Origin: Rotaria socialis
Taxonomy: Eukaryota; Rotifera; Eurotatoria; Philodinida; Philodinidae
Direction: 5' to 3'
Length of the DNA stretch: 64,000 nt
NCBI GenBank assembly: GCA_905331475.1
Contig: CAJNYU010004067.1
Coordinates: 124,001 to 188,000, forward strand
Position 1 is the first letter of the stretch. Each line of letters opens with the position of its first letter. A program made the position numbers and the translations under genes. Under the pieces are notes generated by a model. The model searched no databases, was not told the DNA's origin, and saw nothing but the letters and a program-made list of their open reading frames with translations. Below are positions 21,661 through 34,100 of this stretch, in pieces.

Positions 21661-22578
21661 ATGACAGTTGAAACAGAGACAATAAAAAATCCTAAAGAAT
21701 CTCCATCAAAAGCAAAACGTAAACGTGCGTCACGTTCAAGTTCAAGTGGATCAAGTTCATCAGGTACAACTAGCTCATCGTCAGCTTCAAGTCGTTCGTC
21801 ATCATCATCATCGTCGAATTCGTCATCATCGACAAGTCGTTCGTCGTCAGCTGCATCATCACCAGAAAAAAAGAAAGAACATAATTCAAATAAAAACAAT
21901 ACAAATAAATTATCAAAAAAAAATTCTTCAGAACATGGACCAATCGATGATAAAAAGAATGTTGTTGCAACAAATCAACCACGTCGTAATCCTAGTCCTT
22001 TATTACAACGACAAGAGAAAGAAAAAGAACCAACAAAAATTTATATAGGCAAATTATCATTAAATGTCAATAAAGAACATTTAGCTGAAATCTTTGGAAC
22101 ATTCGGTGAAATAAAGGAAATTGATTTACCATCTCATCGTATACATCCAAATCTACATCGTGGGTTTGCTCATGTTGAATATGTTGCAGCTGCTGGCGCT
22201 GAGCAAGCATGTAAATTTATGGAAGGTGGCCAAATTGACGGAAAAGAAATTGTTTGTGTACTTGTTCATGGTCAACCATCACATTTATCTACTGATAGAA
22301 ATCGTCGAGAACCATCACCATATAATCGGAGACGTCGACGTTCACCGTTACCACCATCACGTAACTATGGACCACCGAGACGTATGGGAGATCGCGATCG
22401 CGATCGTGGACGATATAATGACCGACGAGGTCGATATTCACCACCGTCAAGAAATTATCGACGTGGACAATCGCCACCACCATCTAATCGACGTGTAGGT
22501 CCAAGTGGCAATACGGTTGAATCACCAAAACGAAAAGAACGTCGATATTCACGATCAAGTTCGAGTGAATCAAAATAA
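21661..22578 (+). CDS. RNPS1: RNPS1-like SR-rich RNA-binding protein
   Basis: A single 305-codon exon. Residues 1-75 are basic then Ser-rich (long SSS/SR runs). One RRM occupies about residues 122-202: it begins KIYIGKLSLNV (RNP2), contains HRGFAHVEY (RNP1), and has the RNPS1 signature MEGGQIDGKEI. The C-terminus (210-305) is an Arg/Ser/Pro-rich RS domain with RDRDRDRG and PPSRNYRR elements. Order and content match RNPS1, which joins the ASAP/PSAP complexes of the exon-junction machinery and influences splicing and nonsense-mediated decay in the nucleus; human RNPS1 has 305 residues too. The strong Ser/Arg coding bias produces several shadow frames on both strands, which are not genes. Identification is firm; the function is taken from the family. 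Confidence 0.92.
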   Translation: MTVETETIKNPKESPSKAKRKRASRSSSSGSSSSGTTSSSSASSRSSSSSSSNSSSSTSRSSSAASSPEKKKEHNSNKNNTNKLSKKNSSEHGPIDDKKNVVATNQPRRNPSPLLQRQEKEKEPTKIYIGKLSLNVNKEHLAEIFGTFGEIKEIDLPSHRIHPNLHRGFAHVEYVAAAGAEQACKFMEGGQIDGKEIVCVLVHGQPSHLSTDRNRREPSPYNRRRRRSPLPPSRNYGPPRRMGDRDRDRGRYNDRRGRYSPPSRNYRRGQSPPPSNRRVGPSGNTVESPKRKERRYSRSSSSESK

Positions 22579-23657
22579 ATAACATTTATCTTTCTATGTG
22601 TGTTAGTCTCCTCTTCTTTTTTTTTCTTGTGCTTGTTTATTGTTGTTGTTGTTGTTGTTGTTGTTTGTATGAAAAGTTCAGCAGCAGAAGAAAAAAATAA
22701 GAATAAAATTCTTTTGTTTGATTTCTTATTTGTTAATAGCAGACAACACATCTGTTTTAATATAACTGAAACAAAAAAAGAAATATTAGGCGTTATTTTG
22801 TTCTTCGTTTTCATTGATTGTTATTCATGATGAGAAAATTTTAATTGAATTAAATGAAAAAATTTATTATGTCATACTTATCTTGATAATGAGGTTTTTA
22901 TTTATTAAGAAAATCAAATGATGTAGAGATTTTTCCATACAACTCAACGGGATTTCCATTAGTTTGAAAATATTATATTAATTACGCTAATTGAAATTTG
23001 TCATCAGATATTGTCATAACAATCTTAGTTTCATATAGGAAAATGTCTCAATATATATGCCTGATGTGGTCGAACTTCTTAATCACTAAGAAGTTCATAT
23101 TGATCTTTCAATAAAAAATAAAAGCAAGTAACGACGAATCATATACATATACTTAGAGACACGAGATCCAGCAACTATGCCTGAGAAATTCAAGCATTTA
23201 TTTCTTAGATTAAAGTGGTGATAGGGATTAATAGTGTTCATCTTTCATGTGTATTACAGAATAGAAAAGAATTGAATGAAAATTTCATGAAGTTGAAAAT
23301 GACACAAGTAAGCGACGTCCAATGATCATAAAAAGAAAACTTCGAATGCTTTTCTTACGTTTCAAACTAAAGAAAATCATGCCATTCTAGAGATCGTTGT
23401 CTTTGAAAAACATACAGGTGAACATATCTTTAATTCTGACGTGTATACATTGATCATATCTCTGACGTTACTCGTGCACGTGATCGTAGACAACTTAGAT
23501 TCTTTAGTGATTTACAATATTGGATAGAAAAAAGCTACTTGATTGATTGAAGGCGCCTGAATTTTATCAAGATTATTTTTTCCTATGAAAACTTTATTCA
23601 TTCATAGAAAAACTAAAATTAATGTTAACGCTTTATAGCACTCCATAGTCATGGTTA
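22579..23657. other. Intergenic
   Basis: Begins with the RNPS1 3' UTR, containing a (TTG)n run at about 22640-22665. No gene is recognised up to the kinase start. Some degenerate coding-like stretches near 23280-23540 could not be assigned. Confidence 0.4.
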
Positions 23658-24828
23658 ATGGCAGATGTACCAGTTATACGAGATGATCCAAATATTCAAA
23701 ATATTAATGAAATAGAAAAAGATGATGATCGTTTAGAAATTTTATCAAGCATAATTAATGATCGCTTTGAAATATTAAAACGACTTGGTTCAGGTTCTTT
23801 TGGCGAAGTTTTTCTCGCTAAAGATACAACCACAAATTTACTCTGTGCTATTAAAACAGAACGTAGTGATGCTAAACATCCGCAATTACGTATTGAACAG
23901 CAAATATTTTCGAGAATGAAAAATTGTAAAGTTTACTTTAAAATTTTTTCAAATCAATCACTTCCATAATATCAAACTATCACTAGGTAAAGGTTATCCA
24001 TCGATGATAGCTCTTATTGAAGAAAAAGGTTTTATTGTTCTTGCTATGGATTTATTAGGTCCATCTCTTGAAGATTTACTTAATTTTTGTCAAAGAAAAT
24101 TTAGTAAAAAAACAGTTCTGATGCTCATGGATCAAGCATTTATACATATTCAACATATGCATGAACGATATTTAATACATCGAGATGTAAATAAGACTGT
24201 ATTATTCATATTAGCATCATATATGTGTATTTCTAGTTGAAACCTGATAATTTTCTTATGGGTACTGGAGAAAAAGCTAATATATTACATGTAATCGATT
24301 TTGGTCTTTGTAAACAATATCGAGATCCTATCACATATGTTCATATTTCACTGGTTCATGGTAAAAGTTTAACGGGCACCGCTCGTTATGCTAGTGAATA
24401 TCGTTTATTTATTAAAATCATATAAAATAAATAGTCAACGCTTTTATTTAGGTTTATACACTCATCAAGGATATGAACAATCTCGTCGTGATGATCTTGA
24501 ATCATTAATATATATTCTTATTTATTTGTCGAAAGGTGAATTACCTTGGATGGGAATAAAAGCAAGTGATAAAAGAAAAAAATATGAATTAATTGCTATG
24601 AAAAAATTGAACATAACATCAGAGGAACTATTTAGAAATTTACCAAAACAATATAAAACAATTTATGATTATATTCGTTCATTAACATTTAACGAAAAAC
24701 CAGATTATGCATATATACGTTGTCAAATTCGATCTATTTTTCTTAAATACAATTATAAATATGATTATATTTATGATTGGTATCGTGTTGCTAGACGAAT
24801 GAAAAATGTTTTAGATGAACAAGAATGA
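23658..24828 (+). CDS. Casein-kinase-1-like serine/threonine kinase
   Basis: Four exons: 23658-23925, 23987-24186, 24237-24393, 24452-24828, totalling 334 codons (333 aa). The kinase domain starts near residue 37. It has the glycine loop LGSGSFGEV, the catalytic lysine in CAIKTE, the CK1-type catalytic loop [12 protein letters not shown] (completed across the second intron), DFGLCKQY, the CK1 hallmark GTARYAS, and [15 protein letters not shown] followed by LPWMGIKA. These are diagnostic for the CK1 family rather than other kinases. The C-terminus ends soon after the catalytic domain, so the long regulatory tail of CK1 delta/epsilon is absent. The CK1 segment normally reading xHPQLxxE is present as HPQLRIE. 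Substrates cannot be inferred; membership is clear, orthology to a named isoform is not. Confidence 0.88.
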
Positions 24829-25519
24829 TCAAAAATGCAAATGAGACATTAGTTATTTTCTAGTTCAATAATTATTCAAACGAGAAAGAGAAAAAAAGAT
24901 CAATGGATTGAATGTATTTTTATTCAATATGATCTCGTCGAACCTATGACATATGACCTAATAAAAGAGCAGTGAAGTAAAAGAAATTGCTCTTGTCATT
25001 TTTTCTTATCGGTCAGACAATCATTTTTTTTCAATCATGCTACTCATAAAAGAATATCAACGATTTTATATTTTGCCCATTTTATGCAATATTCACTCAT
25101 GATTATGAGTGTTCAAAAAGTAACCAAATAGCAAGAAGAACGAGAAGAAGCCATCATCTGCTGCTTCTGGGCGAAGGCTACTCTATAAGAAGAGTAACGG
25201 TAGTAGTATTGAGTTATATTTCATTCACATTTTATTCTCATCAACACATGCATCATATGAATCTTTAGCTTTTCATATCGATGCATACAAAAAAACGACC
25301 TTTTCCTTCTTTTTTGTCTGATATACACATTTAAATAAAGTCATCTTATCCATATATTCATTAGTCCTTTTGACATTTTCGTTTTTCATTTTTTTCTTCT
25401 TCTTCTTCTTCTATATAATCGTATGACACATTTGCGTGAATGCGTAAATAATTTCGTAAGTTTCATTGAAAAAATAGGTGTAAAAAAAATTATTTGGATT
25501 AATATTATTTTCGAAAAAT
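24829..25519. other. Intergenic
   Basis: Contains an AATAAA near 24959 for the kinase. A (TTC)n stretch lies at about 25394-25411. Nothing else is identified. Confidence 0.45.
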
Positions 25520-26235
25520 ATGAGTCTTGAAGTGCTTGCTGAACAACAACAATTACAACAAACAACACCTTTGTTCAATGCTGAACTGATCAATAAATAT
25601 TCAAAATATGTTAAAACAATTGGAAAACGAGTTGTTGAAGGTTTGTCATACAATGTGAAGGATGAAATTTTGTATGGCTTTTTCTTTTTCTGAATTCAGT
25701 TGAATTTTGTTGGTATCAAGCCAATCCATATCAAAGTTTTCAATTACGCATGACTGAAAAGCAATATATTGAAGCACAAAAATATATTACATCAAAAAGT
25801 ATGTTGGACAAGAAAAACCTTTTTTTATTATTATTATTTTATTTTAAGAGTTACTTAACATGAATTTTGAACAGTTTATTGATTTAATTGCTCCTGTATT
25901 TGCTAATAATGCAGCTGAAATAAGTGATTTTATGTTACGTACAACATTTGATCGTCTATTTGATCTAAATGCAAATGGTGCAATTGAACGAGATGAATTC
26001 GATTCACTTTTAATATTATTGAGAGCATTTAATAGAAATGGAAATAATCTACAGAAAAACTTTGTATCATATGAAAATCTTCGACAAAGATTTACTAATC
26101 TTGATGGTCATATTTCATTTAAAGGTAAAATAATTCATAATTAAAAGCAAATAAGTCAACCTTGTGTATCCTTTATATTTAGAATTCAGCGACTTTGTCA
26201 AACGTGGTTATGTCCGGGAATTATTAATGAATTAA
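25520..26235 (+). CDS. Small EF-hand calcium-binding protein
   Basis: Four exons: 25520-25640, 25700-25798, 25849-26124, 26183-26235, giving 183 codons (182 aa). A Gln-rich N-terminus is followed by a helical middle. One canonical EF-hand loop is seen, DLNANGAIERDE (about residues 112-123), with oxygen ligands at positions 1, 3, 5 and 12 and Gly at 6. A second degenerate hand is suggested by FTNLDGHISFKEF near the C-terminus, whose loop is shortened. An upstream FEQFIDLI helix fits the partner half of an EF-hand pair. The protein resembles short calmodulin-like sensors, but I cannot name an orthologue. All exon junctions keep the frame. Confidence 0.75.
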
Positions 26236-28105
26236 ATATGATCGAAAAACTTTGAAAAGAAAAGCATTCTAGAATGGTCTCTTTTTAATATATATAGAAC
26301 TGTTTGTTGAACGATTTATAAAGAAATCTTTGTTTTGTTTTCGAAAAAAAGTTAGCATCATGAAAGAACAATAAAATTGATAATGTTGTAAACAATTCAA
26401 TCATAAAAATATTATTCTATATATGAAATATGACTAAATTCGTTATTTTGATTAGTACTTTCGAGTCGGTAGATTAGCACAAGAATTTATTCATATAATT
26501 ACTATGAATCCCTATGATTGAACAAATTTCTTTGATCTTATTTCATGTAAATAAGGTGAATTTCTTATTCTATATAAACAGCAAAGATGTCGTGCATTTT
26601 ATATTGACATTAAATAATTTTATAATACTTTGTCGGACTCAAATTTTTCTTTCTGTAGATATTAAATGTGTTGTTGCGTCAGGTTTCTTTTTTCTAGGAA
26701 ATCATCATATATTATTAACAGTAACAATTGTTCTAAACAAAAGAAAACATTTTATTCCTAAGATGCTTGTTCAAAGACAATTACTTTAATGGATTGTTAT
26801 TCCATTAGTTCTAATACATGCTTACATTTTGCTGTACATTAAGACACAACAACAGCATGGATTGCATCAAACATATTCTTCGTTTAATATATCTCATTCA
26901 ATTTACAGATTTACATTACTGCTTATCAGGTAGTTTTGTTTTATAGAAATACTAGATAATATCATATTAGCTTAAACAAAGAACAACGACACATAATCGA
27001 TGATTTGGTACACTTAAATCCTTCTCGATATTTTCTACAAAAAAAAGTTCAACCTATTACATAATATGTTTTCATAGTAGAGTGAGAAATGATTCTCACG
27101 AAAACAAAAGAATATTTTATAATTCATGTTCAAGAGAGATAATGGTATCAAATAATAACCCAAAGCAACGTGCGATCTACGTTGGTGTTGTATAATTCAA
27201 TTCGAGATGAGAACATTTTAACCAAGCTATATATTATTTATTTGTTCAATAATCCTCTTATGAACAAAGGTCTATTAGTAGAAATAGATCATTACGTACA
27301 AAGTAAAGAACGAAATATACTTTGATGGGAACTTCTTTCCTCTGTTGAAAAAAATTTCAAAAAAAATCGATTGACTTCAAAAGAAAATAATTGGTCCAAC
27401 AGAACCTGTGAACCCTATTGATACTATGGCATTGTTGAATCAAGTTTGTTTGTTTAAACTAGAGCTGTGGAATAAGGAATGCTAATAAAATGTATGATAA
27501 ATCTAATCCTCTTCAGAACTAGAGTCGTAGTTGGAAACGTTATTCTTGAAGAACATGATGCTTTTCAAATGTGATCTAATCTAGGGAAGCTTTGAACATT
27601 TTTACAGAGTTGAACTGACGTATGACAAATTGACATTAAAAATACATAAATAAGATTGTAATTCGTATTGAAAAGCTAATAATGTACAAAATGGTAAACT
27701 TGTGATAAATAAATCTGTAATCTAACTCATAAAAAATCATCATTAGGTTAGTACGATAGGTAAGAAGCATTTTCTGTTTAGTAAAGATATTGACAGAGAG
27801 CAATAATGCATGAATTACCAATATGAAGATTGAGAATTTATTGACATCTTGTGTTCCAATAGGAAATAATAATTGTGAATGAAAAGATAATTTGAATCCA
27901 ATCAAGAACCATAAAAAACTGCACGAACAAATAGTAGGAAATATTTCATAATTGATTATATGTTCTCAATACCAAGAAGATTAAGTAATATCCTAATACA
28001 GATTTTTAAGAATGTCATTGTTAGGAACAACAAAAAGATAGAATAATATAACTTGAGCGAACGAATCTATGAGACTGATTTAGTCTACAGTACTTTGTTT
28101 TTATA

Positions 28106-28493
28106 CAAGGGAGAACAAACTGATTTCCATGATTTCTTATGATTTCCAGCGATTTCTATGACTGGAAATCAGTTTTTATATGATCATTGCAAGCCAGCAG
28201 AAATCATTGAAAACGTTCAGAAATGTTGAAAAATTATGAGAAATCAATAGAAATCAACAGCGGTCACTGAAAACATCGCACATTCTGAAAACAAAAGGAA
28301 ATTAGTAAAAATCATCAGTGATCAATAGAAATCAATATTTTCTGTCACTATATAGTTCGAGAATTTCTGTAATTTTTTCATTTGTCTCTTGTAATTTCTA
28401 ACAACTGAGTCGTTATTCACATCTTTAATGTATGACGATTTCTAGTGATTTCCCCTGGTTTGTATGTCTGGAAATCAGTTTGTTCCCCGTTGT
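28106..28493. mobile_element. MITE-like element with inverted ends
   Basis: The left end reads CAAGGGAGAACAAACTGATT and the right end, reverse-complemented, CAACGGGGAACAAACTGATT; both run on into TCCA. These are inverted repeats of about 24 bp with a few differences. A TA lies immediately outside on the left and within a base on the right, compatible with a Tc1/mariner-type TA target. The 388-bp interior consists of scattered GAAATCA / TGATTTC words and has no coding capacity. Superfamily assignment is tentative because the target duplication is only two bases. Confidence 0.55.
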
Positions 28494-28560
28494 TATGTGA
28501 AACACGATCTGAAAGGAGTGTTGAAGTATATAGGGTAGAAATTTGGACCCCCCCCCAGAT

Positions 28561-28626
28561 CGTTACAGAGAAACTAATTAATCAGTGAATTGGTTAATTA
28601 ATTAATTATTAAATTTCTCTGTAACG
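28561..28626. repeat. 13-bp inverted repeat (hairpin)
   Basis: CGTTACAGAGAAA at 28561-28573 is perfectly repeated in inverse at 28614-28626, separated by a 40-bp AT-rich loop containing TTAATTAATTAATTA. It is preceded by a run of ten C residues. A related word GTAACAGAGAAGC occurs again at about 28670, suggesting debris of a larger inverted-repeat element. Confidence 0.6.
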
Positions 28627-30517
28627 CTCTGTGGTGGTTTCTAGAGACTTCATACATCATAATACAGACTGTAACAGAGAAGCTCCACAGACCATCAGCG
28701 ACCGTGATAGCCGAATTCCAGAAAAGAAGTTTCATCGTGTTTCACATTTTAATCCCAGAGGAATTGCGCTAACAGCTTTTTATATATGCTTATAAAATGA
28801 ATGAAAATACAACATGCAATAGAAGCTTAAAAAGATTCATTAACTTCGGATGTTAAACATATCTAGTTAATAAATCTTTTTTTTTGAAAACGGATTGTTC
28901 TTCGCTTTTTTGTACTCGGTGACAGATAATAAATAAAATTGCATAAAAATTGAGTGATAATTATTAATAGACAATCTTATAATAGCTAAGGATCTGTCAG
29001 AATAGTAATGATGATGATGATAATAATAATAATTCTGTTATATTATCGACATTTAAACAAATAGAGCAACACAAAATTCTTTTCATAGATCATTTATACG
29101 ATCCAAACAAAAGAATACAATTTACTAGAGCATCTAACACAAATGTCAAGGAGCATGTTTAGCTAAAAACTTTCTTGTGTGACTGTTAAATTTCCGGGTT
29201 ATTACACCTGTGCAACTTTAAAAAGTATTCACTACTGAAAAAATGTAGTGAAACATATTTATAAAAGGTCATGGATCATCCGATGAAAAGACAAAAAAGT
29301 TGAAGAATAATAAAAAGAAAACGATATTCTTGATTTTAACATGTTGCAGAAACAAAACTTAATTTTCCTTTCTTGTCATTTGCAGTACGTCGCTTATTTC
29401 TGATCACCACTGAAATAAGTAAGTAGAAAAAATTGCTTTCCATCTATTTTGCCTGTTATTAACAAAAGTGTGATTGATTGATTGATTGAATTGTAACAGG
29501 AAATTTAAAAAATAAAATAAAATCTATTAATAATAGACATAGAAGTTTCCACCTATACAATTCATTCGAATTTTACAAATACAATTAGTCGTGTTGATAT
29601 GAATAATGTATAAGACAACAATACATTAAAACTTTTTGTGAGAAAAATTCTTGACCGAGACATCATATCAAAGAGATTCACGATCATAATAATAATCCAA
29701 AGAGTGAAAAAAAATATCATACGTGATAACTATAACCATCGAAAGAAAATAGATATGATGAGAGAGGACAATAACTTAGTTATTGAAACTTTAATATTGA
29801 TAAAATTGAATTAGGAACGAACATTTGACAGATGTGCAAGTTTTTCTTTTTGTCTATTTCCGGAAAATATTATCAAGAATAGCATTTGGAATCAAGATCT
29901 ATATTAAAGAAAAGAAAGATTCAGTCAAATATGGCTCCAATTTCTGTATTGTGTTTTGATTATATAATAGGAACTATATTTCAGAATCATCCAGATATGT
30001 TCACTCTTTCGTTTATGATGCTGATTAAGTTTAAAGACGTCATAGAAAGCTTAAAATAAGCCAGATATGAAGCGAAATCTTTTAATAAGCTTTGTGACTT
30101 ATGGTGAATAGCGATGAACTCTTCATCATATTTTCTCTAGAACTTGTATTTACCATCACAAGTAGCGCAGTCGAATAAAATTTGTTTCAAGTAGTTTTTC
30201 GTCATACGAGTTTACAATTTTTTATATACGTCTCTATCAATAGATTCTCTCGTAGGCTCATCTACAACAAAATAACTGCAAACAGATTGGAACTGGCAAC
30301 ATCAAGAACTTAAATCGTAATAATATATGTCTGTGTATCAATCAAATTATTTAGTTTGATATGTCATATGATAACTGAATTGCAGATGTATTGAAGAAAT
30401 TTCATATATTTTTTGTAGTTCTTTGTATTAACGTAAAAGACTGTTATAGATTTTTGAATAAAACAGAAATATACCAAAAAATCTTCGTCTCGAACTTGCA
30501 ATTACCGTCGACTGCTT

Positions 30518-30600
30518 CCCAGTCAGACAAGCAACGAAAAAATGTGCGATTTTTATTCATTCGTTTTTACGCGTGATTTTTCGTCGCTTGTCTGACTGGG
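30518..30600. repeat. 83-bp near-perfect palindrome
   Basis: The arms CCCAGTCAGACAAGC and its inverse define the ends; the match continues through ACGAAAAA with one difference, giving stems of about 24 bp around a 35-bp centre. It has no coding content. It may be a solo palindromic MITE or fold-back element. No convincing target duplication flanks it. Confidence 0.7.
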
Positions 30601-31102
30601 TTGTAGAGGCAAATGATTCGTTCTCTAATTGTTGCCTGATTATTTCATCAGAAAAGTCATAATAGTTTAATTTGCCGACTGAATTGTCACAGTAATTTAT
30701 TCACAAATAAATGAGTGTCAGATAATATGAAACTATTAGGTTTTAGTCTCCTATTCAAACATATTAGATCGTGCATAACTAGAAACAGCTCACTAGCGAC
30801 ACCTATGACAATTATTGTTGTAAATTTTTGATTCTAACTTAAATGAATTTTGAACACAATTGTCTTATATGAAGTGCTTCTTTTTTAATCAGTAATTAAG
30901 TAAGTTATCTTTTAATTCGAACACCGGAAGAATCATTGACAATCATATATAGAGTATTCCCCTGAGTCTGCTAAAATGGCTGCTAGTATTCCATTCCATC
31001 ACGTTGTTGTTTATTTTTTTTCTATCTCTTGTCAACAGCTACTGCAAATGTTTGTCTTCTCTTGATTAATCTTTGATTTTCCCCTCGAACTTATCATAGA
31101 AA

Positions 31103-34100
31103 ATGGTTGTTTTCAATGGGAAAATGTTTTTGAAAATCATCGAGGCTGATAGTCTTCGTGCCACACAACATTCAACACGTTATTTTCCTCAAAATCCATC
31201 AGCAATCTTTGTCAGTCCTTATGTCTCAATTGATATCGATGATTTGCCATTAGGACGTACACATACCAAAGAAAAAACAACCACACCATCGTATAACGAA
31301 GAATTTTCGAGTGATGTTTTTAGCGGACAACAACTACATTTTACTATATTTCACGATGCTGCATTACCACCTGATGAATTTGTAGCTGATTGTACAATAA
31401 AATTTGAAAAAATTCATGATAAAAAAAGTGATTTATGGATTGATCTTGAACCTGCTGGCAGAATTCACATAGCCATAGAATTACAAGGGCAATTTAGTGA
31501 TTGTAAGTTTGAGAAATTCCTTTTTTTTTTGAAAAGAACTAACTTCATTTGTTGGTTAAATTAGCTGTCAATAGTGAACGACATTTTAAACGAAATAAAC
31601 AAGCTTTTGCTCAACGACGTTTTGCTGTTGTACGTCGTGTTTATGAAATCAATGGACATAAATTTATGGCAACTTTTTTTCGTCAACCAACATTTTGCTC
31701 AATATGCTCAGAATTTATTTGGTAAGAATTTCTTTCCCTTTCGACGTATTTAAAAATAAAGATTCAAAAATCAAAAATCAAAAATCAAAAAGGAAACTGA
31801 AAGAATAGAATTAATAAACTCATTTTTCCAGGGGTATCTTTCGTACACAAGGCTACCAATGTCAAGGTAAGGATGGATGTTGCTTCCCAATCACCATTGT
31901 TTACGAAGTTAAGAACTTGTGCTTGTATTGTGAATTTTGTTCTTTTCGTGTACACAGAGAATCTCCTTTGTGGCGCATGAGAAATCTGTATTCGTATTTT
32001 GTGTTTTTGTATTCATGAGAGATTTTCGTTATCGTATTTTCATTTTTCAATTTCAGTCTGTACATGTGTTATACATAAACGATGTAGGGCATCTGTAGTT
32101 ACAACGTGTCCTGGCATTCGAACATGTTTTGAAGTATTGATAATATGATTTGAATTTTTTGTATTTAAAAAAATTCTGTAAACATATTTAGTATCGTGAA
32201 AAACGTTTCAGAATCAATGTGCCACATCGATTCGTGGCACATACTTATCGATTATTTACTTTTTGTGATCATTGTGGATCACTTTTATGGGGTGCATGGA
32301 ATCAAGGAATGCAATGTAGAGGTAATTAAATTATGATTAGAGTATTTTATCGAGATTCTTGCTATTTTTTTCTTTTTTATGCCAAAAACCAAAAAACTTG
32401 AAATGTCTAGTTAGAAGTGTAATGGTATATTTCGAGACAGACAGTCCTCTGATTTAATATATAACAATACTATTTTTGATTGTATGAGAACATACAACTA
32501 TTTGTTCTTCATTTTATTTGGTTATAATAATTATCATTTGTGCGATATAGTATAGATGATGACATCTTTTCTTTCAAAATATATCGATCTTTAATTTTTT
32601 CTAATATTTCACCGTAGACTAGTTTTCTATGAAATTATCATGTAATCCAATATTTATATTATTTGAGATTGGATCTTTTTCTCAGCATTTATAATTCTTC
32701 ACTCGTAAAAGTTGAATATTCAGAGATATTTCCATATTACAGTGTTATGCAAAATAGAAGAAAAGCATTTTGTTTTCATAGGTCTAACGTAGTTTCTTAT
32801 TTCGACTGTGTTCTTACGAGATAATTCTATATTTAGAATGCAAATTAAATGTACATAAACGGTGTACTCGCAATGTTGCCAATGATTGTGGTCTCGATAA
32901 AAAGAAACTTGCGTCAGTCTTAGCCGATCTTAATATAAATACGGAGCAGAAAAAAATGGTAAAATCAATTTTTATTTCATTATTTTCTATGTAATAATTT
33001 CTTTAAAAATCTTTAGATTAATTTACCAAGTGAAGTTGATAGTATGTATTATTTTACTGTGAAGTAAGATCAGAAAAGGAATTTTCCGTCCCGGTTATTT
33101 AGCATCATCTGCTTCTAATCAAACTACTTCAACATCAGTCAAACAGGCTAGTCCTCCTCCATCTACATCAGATGATAATTCAAGCAAACAAACAAATCGT
33201 ATTGCGATGGAAGACTTCAATTTTTTGAAAATGTTAGGAAAAGGATCATTTGGAAAAGTAATATTCTGTTTTTTAAGTTATCATAAAAGTGACAACTAAA
33301 TTTTGTTTGTTCTTCAGGTTTTGTTAGGTGAACATAAACTAACCGGTGAAATCTTTGCTATAAAAGTGCTCAATAAAGACGCAATTATTCAAAATGATGA
33401 TGTTGAATGTACAATGACTGAACGACGAATTTTAGCTTTATCAGCTCGACATCCATTTCTCACTGGTCTTTTTTGTAGTTTTCAAAGCAAAGTTCGTTGT
33501 TTTAATTAAGTTTTTATTTTTGAAAATTCACAAAAATGTTTTTAGGAACGCCTATTTTTAATAATGGAGTATGTAAATGGCGGTGATTTAATGTTTCAAA
33601 TTCAACGTTCACGAAAATTTGATGAAGCACGAGCTCGTTTTTATGCATCGGAAGTAACATTAGCATTAATGTTTCTACATCGACACGGCGTTATTTATCG
33701 GTGTGAACACATATTCGGTTTGATAAAATATTATTTTATTTTTCTTTCGTTCTAGTGATCTCAAACTTGACAACATTCTACTTGATTCTGAAGGGCATTG
33801 TAAAATTGCTGAGTAAGTATTCTAATTTTCGAATAAATACAAATATTTAATGATAAAATACAATAGGCTTTTATACCATTTTTTTTTGTTATCATCTTAA
33901 ATTGATAAGAATTCTATTTCTTAGAAACGTAGTTATTGCATTGGAAATCGATCATAGTAAGAGTAGAACTAATTTACCACTTGAAAAAGATCATTAACGT
34001 TTTTGATTATAGAAAAACAAAAGGTCAGGGTTATATGCATTCAAGAATGATTTGTTATTTATTAATTACATCTGATGAATTAAGATTACTGTTAGTAGAA

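Larger units (their letters stand above)
26236..31102. other. 4.9-kb gene-poor stretch with small repeats
   Basis: No gene could be built in either strand; the longest frames (26514-26789 +, 27636-27905 -, 30391-30576 +) are low-complexity and unsupported. It holds a MITE-like element (28106-28493), a hairpin (28561-28626), a near-perfect palindrome (30518-30600), (GATT)n at 29472-29488 and (GAT/AAT)n at about 29006-29032. The last 150 bp should include the PKC promoter. Confidence 0.5.

Noticed and set aside
21725-22498. His- and Val/Asp-rich long frames overlapping RNPS1 on both strands
   Set aside because: Shadows of the Ser/Arg-rich coding sequence; the RRM frame is the real one.
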